DNA from: Deferribacteraceae bacterium UBA1873
GTDB taxonomy: Bacteria; Chrysiogenota; Deferribacteres; Deferribacterales; Flexistipitaceae
Assembly (NCBI GenBank): GCA_002338145.1
Contig: DDHP01000018.1
Span: 1 to 46,342, forward strand
Length of the DNA: 46,342 nt
Direction: 5' to 3'
This document shows positions 24,149 through 32,717 of the stretch, in pieces. Position numbers and translations under genes: made by a program. Each line of letters opens with the position of its first letter. The stretch's first letter is position 1. Below the pieces are notes generated by a model, which was given only the letters and a program-made list of their open reading frames with translations, made no database searches and was not told the DNA's origin.

Positions 24149-25220
24149 TTTCAAAAACCCTGAGTTGGCCAAATCGTTAATTGATAAAATTAGTGCAGAA
24201 GTTTTTGATGAAAAAAGCTACAATATTATGGAGATTTGCGGGACGCACACTGTCTCTATTTTCAGATATGGAATCAGATCGGTTCTACCGGAAAATGTTA
24301 ATTTACTCTCCGGACCTGGATGTCCCGTTTGTGTAACTTCACAGGGTGAAATAGATGCAATCTTTGAGATATTGGCAAAAACTGATATTTGTGTATTGAC
24401 ATTCGGTGATTTGATGAGAGTACCGGGAAGCAGAGGAGAAAGCTTAGAAGATATGCAGTCGGAAGGTTATGACATCAGAGTGGTTTTATCGCCACTGGAT
24501 GCTGTTGACATTGCGGAAAAGGAGCCTGACCGTAATTTTGTTCTGGTGGGTATAGGTTTTGAAACAACAGCTCCCGCAATAGCTGCATCTGTTGTTAGCG
24601 CTGAAGAAAGAAGTCTGAGAAACTTTTACCTTTTGGCTTATAACAAAACAATGCCCGAAGTTATAAAATTTCTACTTAATGATTCAAAATTGAATGTTGA
24701 CGGCTTTTTATGCCCGGGTCATGTTTCTGTCGTTACCGGTGAAGAAATATATTTTTCACTGCCGGAAAATAACAAAGCTGCTGTGATAGCAGGATTTGAG
24801 CCGGTGGATATACTGTCTTCGATTTTGTATATTATTTATCAGATTAACAGAAATGAGTTTAAAGTTTATAATAATTATTCAAGAGCTGTGCGCAGAGAAG
24901 GGAATATAAAAGCCAAAAAACTGCTTGAAGAGGTTTTTGTTAAATGCACAGCCTCATGGAGAGGAATTGGCCAGCTTAAAAACAGCGGGCTTTGTCTGAA
25001 TAAAAAATATGAACATTTTGATGCATTGAAAGTTTTTGATGTGGACCCCCGCCCGGCAATTGCCAAAGAGGGGTGCAGATGTGGAGAAGTTCTGAAAGGA
25101 TATATATTACCTAAGGAATGCTCTATGTTTGGCAACGGATGCACACCTGAAAAGCCTTTTGGTCCATGTATGGTTTCCACTGAAGGCGCTTGTGCTGCAT
25201 ATTTTAAATACAGTAGCTAA
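24132..25220 (+). CDS. hypD: Hydrogenase maturation protein HypD
   Basis: HypD is the Fe-S scaffold on which the Fe(CN)2CO cofactor of NiFe hydrogenases is assembled. The 362-residue protein has MEICGTHTVSIFRYGIR, the Cys-containing LSGPGCPVCVT, and VGIGFETTAPA. The C-terminal cysteine region CRCGEVL, LPKECSMFGNGCTPE and GPCMVSTEGACAAY ligates the 4Fe-4S cluster. It overlaps hypC and ends 11 bases before hypE. No hydrogenase structural genes are in the window. Confidence 0.97.
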   Translation: MKLTVDFKNPELAKSLIDKISAEVFDEKSYNIMEICGTHTVSIFRYGIRSVLPENVNLLSGPGCPVCVTSQGEIDAIFEILAKTDICVLTFGDLMRVPGSRGESLEDMQSEGYDIRVVLSPLDAVDIAEKEPDRNFVLVGIGFETTAPAIAASVVSAEERSLRNFYLLAYNKTMPEVIKFLLNDSKLNVDGFLCPGHVSVVTGEEIYFSLPENNKAAVIAGFEPVDILSSILYIIYQINRNEFKVYNNYSRAVRREGNIKAKKLLEEVFVKCTASWRGIGQLKNSGLCLNKKYEHFDALKVFDVDPRPAIAKEGCRCGEVLKGYILPKECSMFGNGCTPEKPFGPCMVSTEGACAAYFKYSS

Positions 25221-25231
25221 ATGGGTTATTT

Positions 25232-26224
25232 ATGAATATGAAAAAAATTACAATGGCGCATGGAAGTGGTGGAAAAGCCACAAATGATTTGATTAAGAAT
25301 CTCATAGTTGAAAATTTTTCCGGTAGTATTCTTGGAAATTTAGGAGATTCTGCTTACATAAATCTTTGTGGCGATCTTGCTTTTTCCAGTGATTCTTTTG
25401 TGGTTCAACCGGAGTTCTTTCCAGGAGGCGATATCGGTGAACTTTCAGTTTACGGGACATGTAATGATCTTGCAGTTTCCGGAGCAGTTCCCATGTATTT
25501 GTCTTTTTCACTGATATTGCCTAACGGGTATATTATGGATGATCTGGAAAAAATAGTAAAGTCGGCTGCTAAAGCTGCCGATGAAGTAGGTATAGAAGTG
25601 GTTTGCGGGGATACGAAAGTAATAAATTCTCACAGCAGCAACACTCCTATCATTAACACGGCAGGTATAGGTGTTATGGGAGCGTCTTTAAACGATTACA
25701 GCAAGATAAAGCCTGGGGACAAAGTTATTTTAACATCAGACATTGCACGTCACGGCATGGCCATTTTTTCTGCAAGAAAAGAGCTTGAGTTGGAAAACTC
25801 CATTCAATCAGACTGTGGAAATCTTTATTCAATATTTGAAAAAACAGGTTATGACGGTATTAAATTCAGCAGAGACGCCACAAGAGGTGGTGTGGCAGCA
25901 GTTTTACATGAAATATCTGATAAAATATCAGCTGGATTTTACCTATATGAAAATATGATTCCTATACAGGAAGATGTTGTTTATTTATGCGAATTTTTGG
26001 GGTTTGATCCTTTAGTGGTTGCTAACGAAGGTGTAGCTGTTATTATATCAGAAGCAAAAAAAGCCCAAAAAATACTAAATAAAATTAGGCAAACCAAAAT
26101 GGGCAGGAATGCTTCTATTGTGGGTGAGGTTTACGAAACGAATAATGTTGTTATGGAAACAAAAATAGGTGGGGTGAGAACTGTTGAGATGCCTTCTGGT
26201 GATCTTTTGCCTCGTATTTGTTAA
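25232..26224 (+). CDS. hypE: Hydrogenase maturation protein HypE
   Basis: HypE dehydrates the thiocarboxamide on its C-terminal Cys to thiocyanate, the cyanide donor for the hydrogenase iron. The 330-residue protein has the AIR-synthase fold, with MAHGSGGKATNDLI at the start and GVMGASLNDYSKIKPGD. The C-terminal motif LLPRIC holds the acceptor Cys at the last residue. Start codons at 25232 and 25238 are both possible. The distal end overlaps a small cytochrome gene by 41 bases. hypA, hypB and hypF must lie elsewhere. Confidence 0.96.
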   Translation: MNMKKITMAHGSGGKATNDLIKNLIVENFSGSILGNLGDSAYINLCGDLAFSSDSFVVQPEFFPGGDIGELSVYGTCNDLAVSGAVPMYLSFSLILPNGYIMDDLEKIVKSAAKAADEVGIEVVCGDTKVINSHSSNTPIINTAGIGVMGASLNDYSKIKPGDKVILTSDIARHGMAIFSARKELELENSIQSDCGNLYSIFEKTGYDGIKFSRDATRGGVAAVLHEISDKISAGFYLYENMIPIQEDVVYLCEFLGFDPLVVANEGVAVIISEAKKAQKILNKIRQTKMGRNASIVGEVYETNNVVMETKIGGVRTVEMPSGDLLPRIC

Positions 26225-26444
26225 TTTTGTAATTGTAACAGGATGTTTTTCCGGTCCCAGGAATAGTATTCTGGAAATTCACTGTAGTAAATGCCATTCT
26301 GTTAAGGTTGTTTATGAAAAAAAACGCTCCAAAAAGGAGTGGCGAAAACTTGTGAGTGGCATGAAACGAAGAGGGTTGAAATTGACACCTGAAGAAGAAA
26401 AAGAAGTTTTTGATGCTCTTTTTGAAAATTATTCGGTAGAATAA
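26184..26444 (+). CDS. Small monohaem c-type cytochrome, predicted lipoprotein
   Basis: An 86-residue protein with an N-terminal hydrophobic segment ending VTGC, a lipobox with the lipidated residue at Cys21. One haem site, CSKCH, follows at 34-38. The C-terminal part (WRKLVSGMKRRG, LTPEEEKEVFDAL) fits a class I-like small cytochrome with Met as a possible second ligand. The start is a TTG at 26184 inside the end of hypE, preceded by the ribosome-site-like AGGTGGGGTGA; a GTG at 26199 is the alternative. The function is unknown, possibly periplasmic electron transfer. Confidence 0.7.
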   Translation: MRCLLVIFCLVFVNFVIVTGCFSGPRNSILEIHCSKCHSVKVVYEKKRSKKEWRKLVSGMKRRGLKLTPEEEKEVFDALFENYSVE

Positions 26445-26484
26445 AATTATATGCGTGTTGATTGCGTAATATAGGTGTGTTAAA

Positions 26485-26811
26485 ATGGAAAATAATTCTT
26501 TGATTGATTGGACGAAAATGGACGGACTTGTACCGGTAATAGTTCAGGACGAGTATTCAAAAGATGTTTTAATGCAGGCTTATGCCAACAGTGAGGCTTT
26601 AAAATTAACAAAAAAAACCGGATTTGCCCACTATTATTCAAGAAGTAGGAAAAAAATTTGGAAAAAAGGTGAAACATCTGGTAATATTCAGATAGTGAAA
26701 GAAATATATGTGGACTGTGACGGGGATTGTCTTTTGTATGTTGTGAAACAGACAGGCCCTGCGTGTCATACCGGAGAGACAAGTTGTTTTTTCAGGAAGC
26801 TTGAGGATTGA
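26485..26811 (+). CDS. hisI: Phosphoribosyl-AMP cyclohydrolase
   Basis: Opens the adenine ring of phosphoribosyl-AMP, the third step of histidine synthesis. The 108-residue protein is the monofunctional form without the HisE pyrophosphohydrolase domain. It has the full family signature: DVLMQAYANSEAL, YYSRSRKKIWKKGETSGN, the metal-binding DCDGDCLLYVV and the zinc Cys/His motif GPACHTGETSCFF. No other his gene is in the window. It starts 40 bases after the small cytochrome; upstream bases are AT-rich with a modest AGGTGTG. Confidence 0.97.
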   Translation: MENNSLIDWTKMDGLVPVIVQDEYSKDVLMQAYANSEALKLTKKTGFAHYYSRSRKKIWKKGETSGNIQIVKEIYVDCDGDCLLYVVKQTGPACHTGETSCFFRKLED

Positions 26812-26865
26812 TGGAAAGTTGTCAGTTAGAATAGATTTTAGTATTTAGTAATATTGGTGGCGGAA

Positions 26866-26871
26866 TATAAT
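26866..26871 (+). promoter_or_regulatory. Candidate -10 element for the pil operon
   Basis: A perfect TATAAT at 26866-26871 lies 21 bases before the pilM ATG and just before its ribosome site CAGGAG. The -35 match is poor (TTTAGT or TATTTA). A second possible box pair, TTGTCA at 26819-26824 with TATTTA at 26842-26847 spaced 17, lies upstream. The start of a new unit here is likely, but the exact promoter is not certain. Confidence 0.4.
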
Positions 26872-26892
26872 ACAAGTATTTCAGGAGTGGAC

Positions 26893-27933
26893 ATGTTTGG
26901 GAAAAAGGAAAACCTGATTGGGGTTGATATAGGCAGTCACTCTGTAAAAGTTTTGGAGATAAAAAGCAAAAGAGACGGTTTTGTTTTGAAAAACCTAAAT
27001 CACAAGGAGTTGACTCCTGATGTTATTTCTGAAGGAACTATTGTCGATTATGGTGAGGTAGTAAATGCTATTATTGATATTTTCAAGGAAAACAATTTTT
27101 CTCACAAAAAGGTTGCGGCAGCATTAAAAGGCAATGCTGTTATTGCCAAAAGACTTTCAGTTGCTTCTGTGGATGATAAAAACTTTGACGAGGTCTTCAG
27201 GTGGGAAGCTGAGCAGTATATTCAAATGGATATAGATGAAGTTAATATTGATTATGAAATTATTAGTCAAAACAGTGAGATGGATCAGGTTGATGTTTTG
27301 TTGGCGGTAGCCCGTAAAGATTTAATTGCAGATACGGTCAGTGTATTGGAATCTGCCAAGCTGAAACCGGAGCTAATAGATCTGGAAGTTTTTGCATTAA
27401 TTAACGCATTTGAAATGAATTACGGCACTGATTCGGATGTAACTGCGATACTTAACATAGGCCATTCTTCAACCATGATTTTGTTTGTCAGAAACGGATT
27501 ATATGAATTTTCCCGGGAAATTAATTTTGGTATCAAAGACTGTTTGGAACTTATTCAGCAAAAACTGGGTGTTGGAAGTGATGAATCTAAAGCAATGCTG
27601 TACGATGAAGAAGCTGCGGAATTTAATGAAGAATTGGATGGTGTTTTAAAAGAGTTTAACAACCAAATTAGTACGGAAGTAAAAAATACTATGGATATGT
27701 TTCATACCAGCAGTCAATTAAATGTGGAAAAATGTTTTTTATGCGGCGGTGGAGCAAATATGCACAATTTGAAAGACAGCATTTCCACACAAATTTCATT
27801 GGATGTTAATTATTTTAATCCTTTTACCAATGTTGATATAGACAAAAGTATAGACACCGACTATGTGAATAAAAATATATATATGTTTAATGTCGCTTTG
27901 GGGCTTGCTTTGCGAAAGGCGGGTGACAAATGA
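26893..27933 (+). CDS. pilM: Type IV pilus assembly protein PilM
   Basis: PilM is the cytoplasmic actin-like (FtsA fold) protein that binds the PilN N terminus in the alignment complex. The ATG at 26893 follows CAGGAGTGG by a few bases; the open frame upstream to 26854 is less likely. The 346-residue protein has the nucleotide motif IGVDIGSHSVKVLEIK, ALKGNAVIAKRL, and TAILNIGHSSTMI, the phosphate-2 site. It overlaps pilN by four bases. The pilM-N-O-P-Q order is standard. Confidence 0.95.
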   Translation: MFGKKENLIGVDIGSHSVKVLEIKSKRDGFVLKNLNHKELTPDVISEGTIVDYGEVVNAIIDIFKENNFSHKKVAAALKGNAVIAKRLSVASVDDKNFDEVFRWEAEQYIQMDIDEVNIDYEIISQNSEMDQVDVLLAVARKDLIADTVSVLESAKLKPELIDLEVFALINAFEMNYGTDSDVTAILNIGHSSTMILFVRNGLYEFSREINFGIKDCLELIQQKLGVGSDESKAMLYDEEAAEFNEELDGVLKEFNNQISTEVKNTMDMFHTSSQLNVEKCFLCGGGANMHNLKDSISTQISLDVNYFNPFTNVDIDKSIDTDYVNKNIYMFNVALGLALRKAGDK

Positions 27934-28475
27934 TAAGAGTAAATCTCTTAAAGAGTAAAAAAAGACAGTTTCGGCCTGTGTACCTTGAACTTTTGTTGTT
28001 TTTAATGATAATTGGTGGCTTGGTTTTTAGTTTTAACTTGGTTGTGCAAGGGTTAAACAGCAAAATCCAACTAATAGAAACTGAAATTGATAAGTTAAAC
28101 AATGAATTTAACAAATTACAAAAGGTTAAAAGAGAAGTCGATGCATTTAAAAGTCAGAAGGAGGAACTGCAAAACAAGATTAATATAGTAAAAAATCTTA
28201 AACAGGACCAGAAGGGATATTATAAGGTTTTGACTGATTTGGAAAAGTCTATGCCCGAGGACGTGTGGATTGCTACTTTTAATTATAATGGCAGCAGTGT
28301 GGATATCTCAGGATCTTCTCTGAGAACTGCTTCTGTTAACGAGTTTATAATAAATTTATACCGTTCGAAAATATTCACAAATGTTAATCTTAAAGTGGTA
28401 CGCAAAAAAACTGTTGAGAATATAGATATAAACGATTTCAGTATTACTGCTGATGTTCGTCTGGACGGAGTATAA
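27930..28475 (+). CDS. pilN: Type IV pilus assembly protein PilN
   Basis: PilN is a bitopic inner-membrane protein whose cytoplasmic tail binds PilM. The 181-residue protein begins MIRVNLLKSKKRQ, the conserved PilM-binding motif. One transmembrane helix follows (about residues 20-42), then a coiled-coil segment (about 45-95) and a ferredoxin-like periplasmic domain. It overlaps pilM as ATGA and ends one base before the pilO ATG. Confidence 0.93.
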   Translation: MIRVNLLKSKKRQFRPVYLELLLFLMIIGGLVFSFNLVVQGLNSKIQLIETEIDKLNNEFNKLQKVKREVDAFKSQKEELQNKINIVKNLKQDQKGYYKVLTDLEKSMPEDVWIATFNYNGSSVDISGSSLRTASVNEFIINLYRSKIFTNVNLKVVRKKTVENIDINDFSITADVRLDGV

Positions 28476-28476
28476 A

Positions 28477-29043
28477 ATGGGATTTTTAAGCAAAGTACCT
28501 TTAAAGTATCGTATTATCGTTGAAATCCTTATAATTGCGATACTTTTTGGTGCTTTTTATTATTTTATGTACCAGCCACGTGTAGAAAAGATTACCCGGC
28601 TAAAGCAGGAATATGATTCTCTGTCACTGAAAGTTTCCAGGCTTAAGCCTATTGCATTAAGTTACGATAAGTTTAAGAAAGAAGTGGAGCTTTTAAATGA
28701 ACAGTTTGAAATGGTGGTACAGGTACTTCCTGATGCTAAAAGCTACAATGTGCTGTATAATGAGCTTGTAGGGCTGGCGGAGAAAAATGGTATTAAGGTA
28801 ACCCTTTTTCAACCGGCTGGGGAAACCAGAATTAATAATTTTCATTCGGCAGTAAACTTTAATATGAATATAGAAGCGGGATATGCTGAGCTGATTAATT
28901 ATTTATACAGAATAAATTTTTTGGATAAAATAATTAATTTAAAAAGTATGCAGATACAATCCAGAAAGAGTGAGGATGGTCGGATTCTTCTTAATGTCAA
29001 TGCTGCGATGAATTCCTATATGTTTAATGTTACAGGTAATTAA
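28477..29043 (+). CDS. pilO: Type IV pilus assembly protein PilO
   Basis: PilO pairs with PilN in the periplasm. The ATG at 28477 gives MGFLSKVPLKYRIIVE, and the frame upstream to 28453 lies within pilN. The 188-residue protein has one transmembrane helix (about residues 14-34), a coiled coil with EYDSLSLKVSRLKPIALSYD, and the conserved FNMNIEAGYAELINYLYRI. GGAG lies just before the start. Confidence 0.92.
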   Translation: MGFLSKVPLKYRIIVEILIIAILFGAFYYFMYQPRVEKITRLKQEYDSLSLKVSRLKPIALSYDKFKKEVELLNEQFEMVVQVLPDAKSYNVLYNELVGLAEKNGIKVTLFQPAGETRINNFHSAVNFNMNIEAGYAELINYLYRINFLDKIINLKSMQIQSRKSEDGRILLNVNAAMNSYMFNVTGN

Positions 29044-29045
29044 TT

Positions 29046-29117
29046 ATGAAAGTTTTATATGAAATCTATTCTTTGCAGAAATGTTATTTTAAGTTTTCAA
29101 GAGGTCAGCAGTTATGA
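29046..29117 (+). CDS. 23-codon open frame filling the pilO-pilP gap
   Basis: This frame starts two bases after the pilO stop and ends in a TGA that overlaps the pilP ATG as ATGA. The peptide begins MKVLYEIYSLQKC and ends FSRGQQL. It lacks a strong ribosome site (AGGT only). It could be a coupling leader for pilP or a chance frame. Nothing about its sequence resembles a known family. Confidence 0.25.
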   Translation: MKVLYEIYSLQKCYFKFSRGQQL

Positions 29118-29653
29118 AGAAATATATTTGCGTGATTGCCATTTTCATTTTATCTGTTTTTTTTAGCGGTTGTGATATGTTGCCGGATTCTGAAAAAACT
29201 AAATTTGAAAAGCGTCAGATAAAACAGATAAAACCTGTAGAAGTGGATGTCAGTGATATAAGAAAACAGGGAGAGGAGCTTCAAAAACTTTTCAAAGACA
29301 CTTTCAAACCTTTGCAATACAAACAGGAGAAAAATCCTTTTGAATCTGTGGTGGAAATATACAGGTCGTCACAGAAAGGCGATTCTTCAGGTAATCCATT
29401 GAAAGAGTTAACCCTTGACCAAATTAGTCTTGTTGGGACACTGCAGGGTGAAGTGGGAGTTATCGGTGTTTTAAATGCAGGTGGTGAAATTTATTATGTA
29501 AAAACGGGTGACAGGATTGGCAAAGACAATGGTGTTATTATAGATATTTCCAAAAACAAGCTTAGTTTAAGACAGAAGGAACAGGATATTTTTGGCAATG
29601 TTAGAAGTACAATAAAAGAATTAACATTGGACTCCAAGGAGGGTAAGTTATGA
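29114..29653 (+). CDS. pilP: Type IV pilus assembly lipoprotein PilP
   Basis: PilP links the PilNO complex to the secretin PilQ. The 179-residue protein has a signal with a lipobox, FFSGC with Cys20. A disordered charged segment follows, then the compact beta domain with LTLDQISLVGTLQGEVGVIG and YYVKTGDRIGKDNGVI. The ATG follows AGAGGTCAGCAGTT. It overlaps pilQ as ATGA. Confidence 0.92.
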   Translation: MKKYICVIAIFILSVFFSGCDMLPDSEKTKFEKRQIKQIKPVEVDVSDIRKQGEELQKLFKDTFKPLQYKQEKNPFESVVEIYRSSQKGDSSGNPLKELTLDQISLVGTLQGEVGVIGVLNAGGEIYYVKTGDRIGKDNGVIIDISKNKLSLRQKEQDIFGNVRSTIKELTLDSKEGKL

Positions 29654-32088
29654 AAATCAAAAATAATCCGGTGATGAAAAACTTAACGTTTTTCAGATTA
29701 ATTTATATATTGGTTATTTTAGTTTTTTTTACCTCCTGTGCTCAGAAACCCACAGATTTTGGCTATGATAAATCAAACAAAATCAGTGTCTCTGATATCT
29801 CGTTTAAAAAAGATCAGGATAAATATAAATTGAATGTGCAAACGGATGAGAAAACAATTTTTAATACTTATTACTCTAAAAACCCCTATAAAATAATTAT
29901 TATGGTTGATAATGCAAAGTTTGCCAGCAACTTGATGGAATATAACTATTCAAACGGTATTGTTGAGAATGTCAATCTGATTCCATCGGCAAATTTTGCT
30001 ACAATTGAAGTGGATTTGAAAGAAGATGTTCTTTATAAGATTAATAAATCCGATAATAGTGTACAGGTTACATTTTATGAACCCTCATCAGAAGTAAATA
30101 TAAGTGAGTCTGGCATTAAATCTGAAAAAATATCTGTTTCCAAGCATAAACTTGGGAGCAGAGTTGAAAGCTTTTCGAATTTATCCCAGGGTTCTGACTT
30201 GTTAATGGAAGTCGGTGTCAATGGAATTGTCAGGTATGATTACGGTTATTCCGATGAGAACAAATTTTATCTTGATGTTTTTGATGTCAAGAGTGATTTG
30301 AAGAGGGAATATTATTCAGGTAAAGGTCTTGTTAACTCAATAAAAGTTGGGAGTTATTACCCTCCTCAGAAAGTAAGATTTATCTTTAACCTTGAGAGGT
30401 CAATGCCTATTTTTGTGGGGCAGGATGGCAGTAAAATTGTTGTCTCGAATAATATTGCCGATGTTCCTGAGGAAACAAAATATATTGTTTCTATGGAAAG
30501 TATTTTTGTTAACAAATTCCAGAGTATTATCGTGAAGCTAACAAATAATGTCCCTTTTACAAAAAGTGTTGTTAATGGAAATCTTGTACTGACTTTTGAT
30601 GAATCTGTGAAAGTGCTGGATACCGTACAGAACGTATTTTCTTTTAGTGAAAAGCCGTTTAAAAAAGTTAGAGTAAGGAATGTCGAAGGGAAAACATCTT
30701 TAATTGTGGAACCTAATGGTGAGATTTTTGCAAAAGTAGATGAAATGCCGGAAGGGATTCTGATAAGCGGCAGTTTTAATGAATTTTCCAAATCTGATAT
30801 TAATCTGCAGGAAAGGATAGAAGCTGTCGAAGGTGAACAAAACAAAAAAGATAAAGGCAAACAAGAAGTAGATAAAAAAGATCTTGTTAGTGTGAGTGTA
30901 AAGGATATGGGGGTCAGGGAAGCAGTAAGGCTTCTTTATTATGGCAGGACAGAGAACCTGGTTTTTGGTAAAGATGTAAAAGGAAGTGTTTCACTGTATT
31001 TGGACAATGTGGATTACAGAAATGCCCTTGATATGATATATAAAGAGAACGGACTTGTTGAAGTCAAAGAAAACAATATCACGTGGGTTATTACGAAAGA
31101 ACGTTATAGAAATATGCAGCAGCAAAAATTACAGGCTAAACAGCAAAAGGAAGAAGAGAAGAAATATGAGCCCCTTCAAACAGAGATTTTATCTGTTAAC
31201 TATACTGATGCAGCGAGTTATTCCGGTATTATATCAAGTGTGTTATCTGAGAGGGGCAAGCTTCAACAAGAAAAAAGGACAAACAGTTTTATTATTACAG
31301 ATATACGTTCAAGAATTGAGCAGGCAAAGGCTCTGTTGGCAAAATTAGACAAGCCGACACCTCAGGTTAACATTGAAGCCAGAATTGTAGAAGTTTTTGA
31401 CACCAATAATCTTAATCTGGGAATTCAGTGGGGTGGGAAGATATCTGAAAGTACAACGTCTTATGATTTTCCGGGTACTGTCAATATCACTGGTAATACA
31501 GAGATGTCCGGGCCGAGCGGGTCAGGGTATTTAGTGAATTTACCTGTGGGTAATCCTGCGGGAGCGTTGTCGATTGCTTTGGGGAGTATTTCAGGGAGGT
31601 ATAATTTAGATATTGCCTTGTCTGCCTTAGAAACCAGAAATAAAGCGAAAACCATTTCGAGTCCCAGAATTACAACCTTAGATAATCAGGAAGCAGAGAT
31701 AAAAAGTGGTGGTACTGCTATCATTGTTCCTACTGGTGACAATACAGAAACTGAAGAGGTGGATGTGGGTATCAAGCTTAAGATTAAACCCCATGTTACA
31801 TCTAATAATATGATTTTTCTTGATATCGAAGTGGAAAAAAGTACATTGGGCCAGGTAACAGCCAATACTGCTACCACCGAAGAGAAAAGGGCAATGACGC
31901 AGGTTTTGCTTGAAAATGGTGAAACAACTGTAATAGGTGGAATCTATGAGGATGAGCAATCCAATACAGTGGAAGGTGTTCCCTTTTTTAATAATATTCC
32001 TTTTTTTAAATGGTTATTTCAATCAAAACAGCGGATTTACAGTAAAAGAGAACTTTTAGTGTTTATAACACCTAATGTAGTAGAATAA
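29650..32088 (+). CDS. pilQ: Type IV pilus secretin PilQ
   Basis: PilQ forms the outer-membrane channel for the pilus. The 812-residue protein has an N-terminal signal with a possible lipobox (FFTSC, Cys30), unusual but not unknown for secretins. Two AMIN-like beta domains follow (about residues 40-380). A charged linker leads to an N0/STN domain (about 412-480), then an N1 domain (about 505-580) and a C-terminal secretin domain (about 640-812) ending with SKRELLVFITPNVVE. It overlaps pilP. The gene is intact and is followed 17 bases later by an unknown lipoprotein. Confidence 0.95.
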   Translation: MKIKNNPVMKNLTFFRLIYILVILVFFTSCAQKPTDFGYDKSNKISVSDISFKKDQDKYKLNVQTDEKTIFNTYYSKNPYKIIIMVDNAKFASNLMEYNYSNGIVENVNLIPSANFATIEVDLKEDVLYKINKSDNSVQVTFYEPSSEVNISESGIKSEKISVSKHKLGSRVESFSNLSQGSDLLMEVGVNGIVRYDYGYSDENKFYLDVFDVKSDLKREYYSGKGLVNSIKVGSYYPPQKVRFIFNLERSMPIFVGQDGSKIVVSNNIADVPEETKYIVSMESIFVNKFQSIIVKLTNNVPFTKSVVNGNLVLTFDESVKVLDTVQNVFSFSEKPFKKVRVRNVEGKTSLIVEPNGEIFAKVDEMPEGILISGSFNEFSKSDINLQERIEAVEGEQNKKDKGKQEVDKKDLVSVSVKDMGVREAVRLLYYGRTENLVFGKDVKGSVSLYLDNVDYRNALDMIYKENGLVEVKENNITWVITKERYRNMQQQKLQAKQQKEEEKKYEPLQTEILSVNYTDAASYSGIISSVLSERGKLQQEKRTNSFIITDIRSRIEQAKALLAKLDKPTPQVNIEARIVEVFDTNNLNLGIQWGGKISESTTSYDFPGTVNITGNTEMSGPSGSGYLVNLPVGNPAGALSIALGSISGRYNLDIALSALETRNKAKTISSPRITTLDNQEAEIKSGGTAIIVPTGDNTETEEVDVGIKLKIKPHVTSNNMIFLDIEVEKSTLGQVTANTATTEEKRAMTQVLLENGETTVIGGIYEDEQSNTVEGVPFFNNIPFFKWLFQSKQRIYSKRELLVFITPNVVE

Positions 32089-32105
32089 GCATTTAGGAGA
32101 AGAAT

Positions 32106-32717
32106 ATGAAGCGTTTTATTTTAACACTATTTATTATCCCTTTTGTGTTTGCATGCGGTTCAACAAGTGATGGTAAGTCTGGGTCATATTTTGAATCTGT
32201 GAGAGTATACGTTTCAGGCGATAATATTGAAGGCAACGTTTACGAGGCAGATAGCGTTGACAAAGACTCCAATAACGATGGCATTTGCGATAATAACTCT
32301 GATAATTATACTTTTACTACAGATGAGATTACTGTAAATGTAACGTCTGAAGCAATTCCAAATCTGCCGGAAGATATGGAACTGGCTGATGTTGAAATCT
32401 ACAACATTACTGTGTCATTTACTCCTAATAATGATAACGTTTCATATGAGTTTATTCCAGAAGAAAAAGTATATAATCGAAGATATTATATTGAACCGAA
32501 TTCTACAACGGAGATACCTGTGACAATTTTTGAAAAAAGGGAGAAAGAAGATAGCTCTTTTAATTTGTTTTATAGTAAGTTGGACAACAATACAACGTAT
32601 GAGTATATTGTAAATATAGGATTTAAAGCTGAAGAGCTAATATATGGAGGTACGCACTCTTTTTCTTATAAGTTTCCTTTAAGATACTATGATTTAGAAG
32701 ACGACTGCACTGAATGA
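32106..32717 (+). CDS. Predicted lipoprotein of unknown function
   Basis: A 203-residue protein with a signal ending in a lipobox (FVFAC, Cys17). The mature part is acidic and looks all-beta. It contains a short Asp/Asn-rich stretch DKDSNNDGICDN near residues 52-63, which resembles calcium-binding or thrombospondin type 3 repeats. I do not recognise a family. It lies between pilQ and lpxB and overlaps lpxB by four bases, suggesting cotranscription. A role in pilus function or surface attachment is possible but unproven. AGGAGAAGA precedes the ATG. Confidence 0.75.
   Translation: MKRFILTLFIIPFVFACGSTSDGKSGSYFESVRVYVSGDNIEGNVYEADSVDKDSNNDGICDNNSDNYTFTTDEITVNVTSEAIPNLPEDMELADVEIYNITVSFTPNNDNVSYEFIPEEKVYNRRYYIEPNSTTEIPVTIFEKREKEDSSFNLFYSKLDNNTTYEYIVNIGFKAEELIYGGTHSFSYKFPLRYYDLEDDCTE

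Noticed and set aside
30366..30860. A 164-codon minus-strand frame
   Set aside because: It is antisense to the AMIN region of pilQ with no ribosome site or domain.
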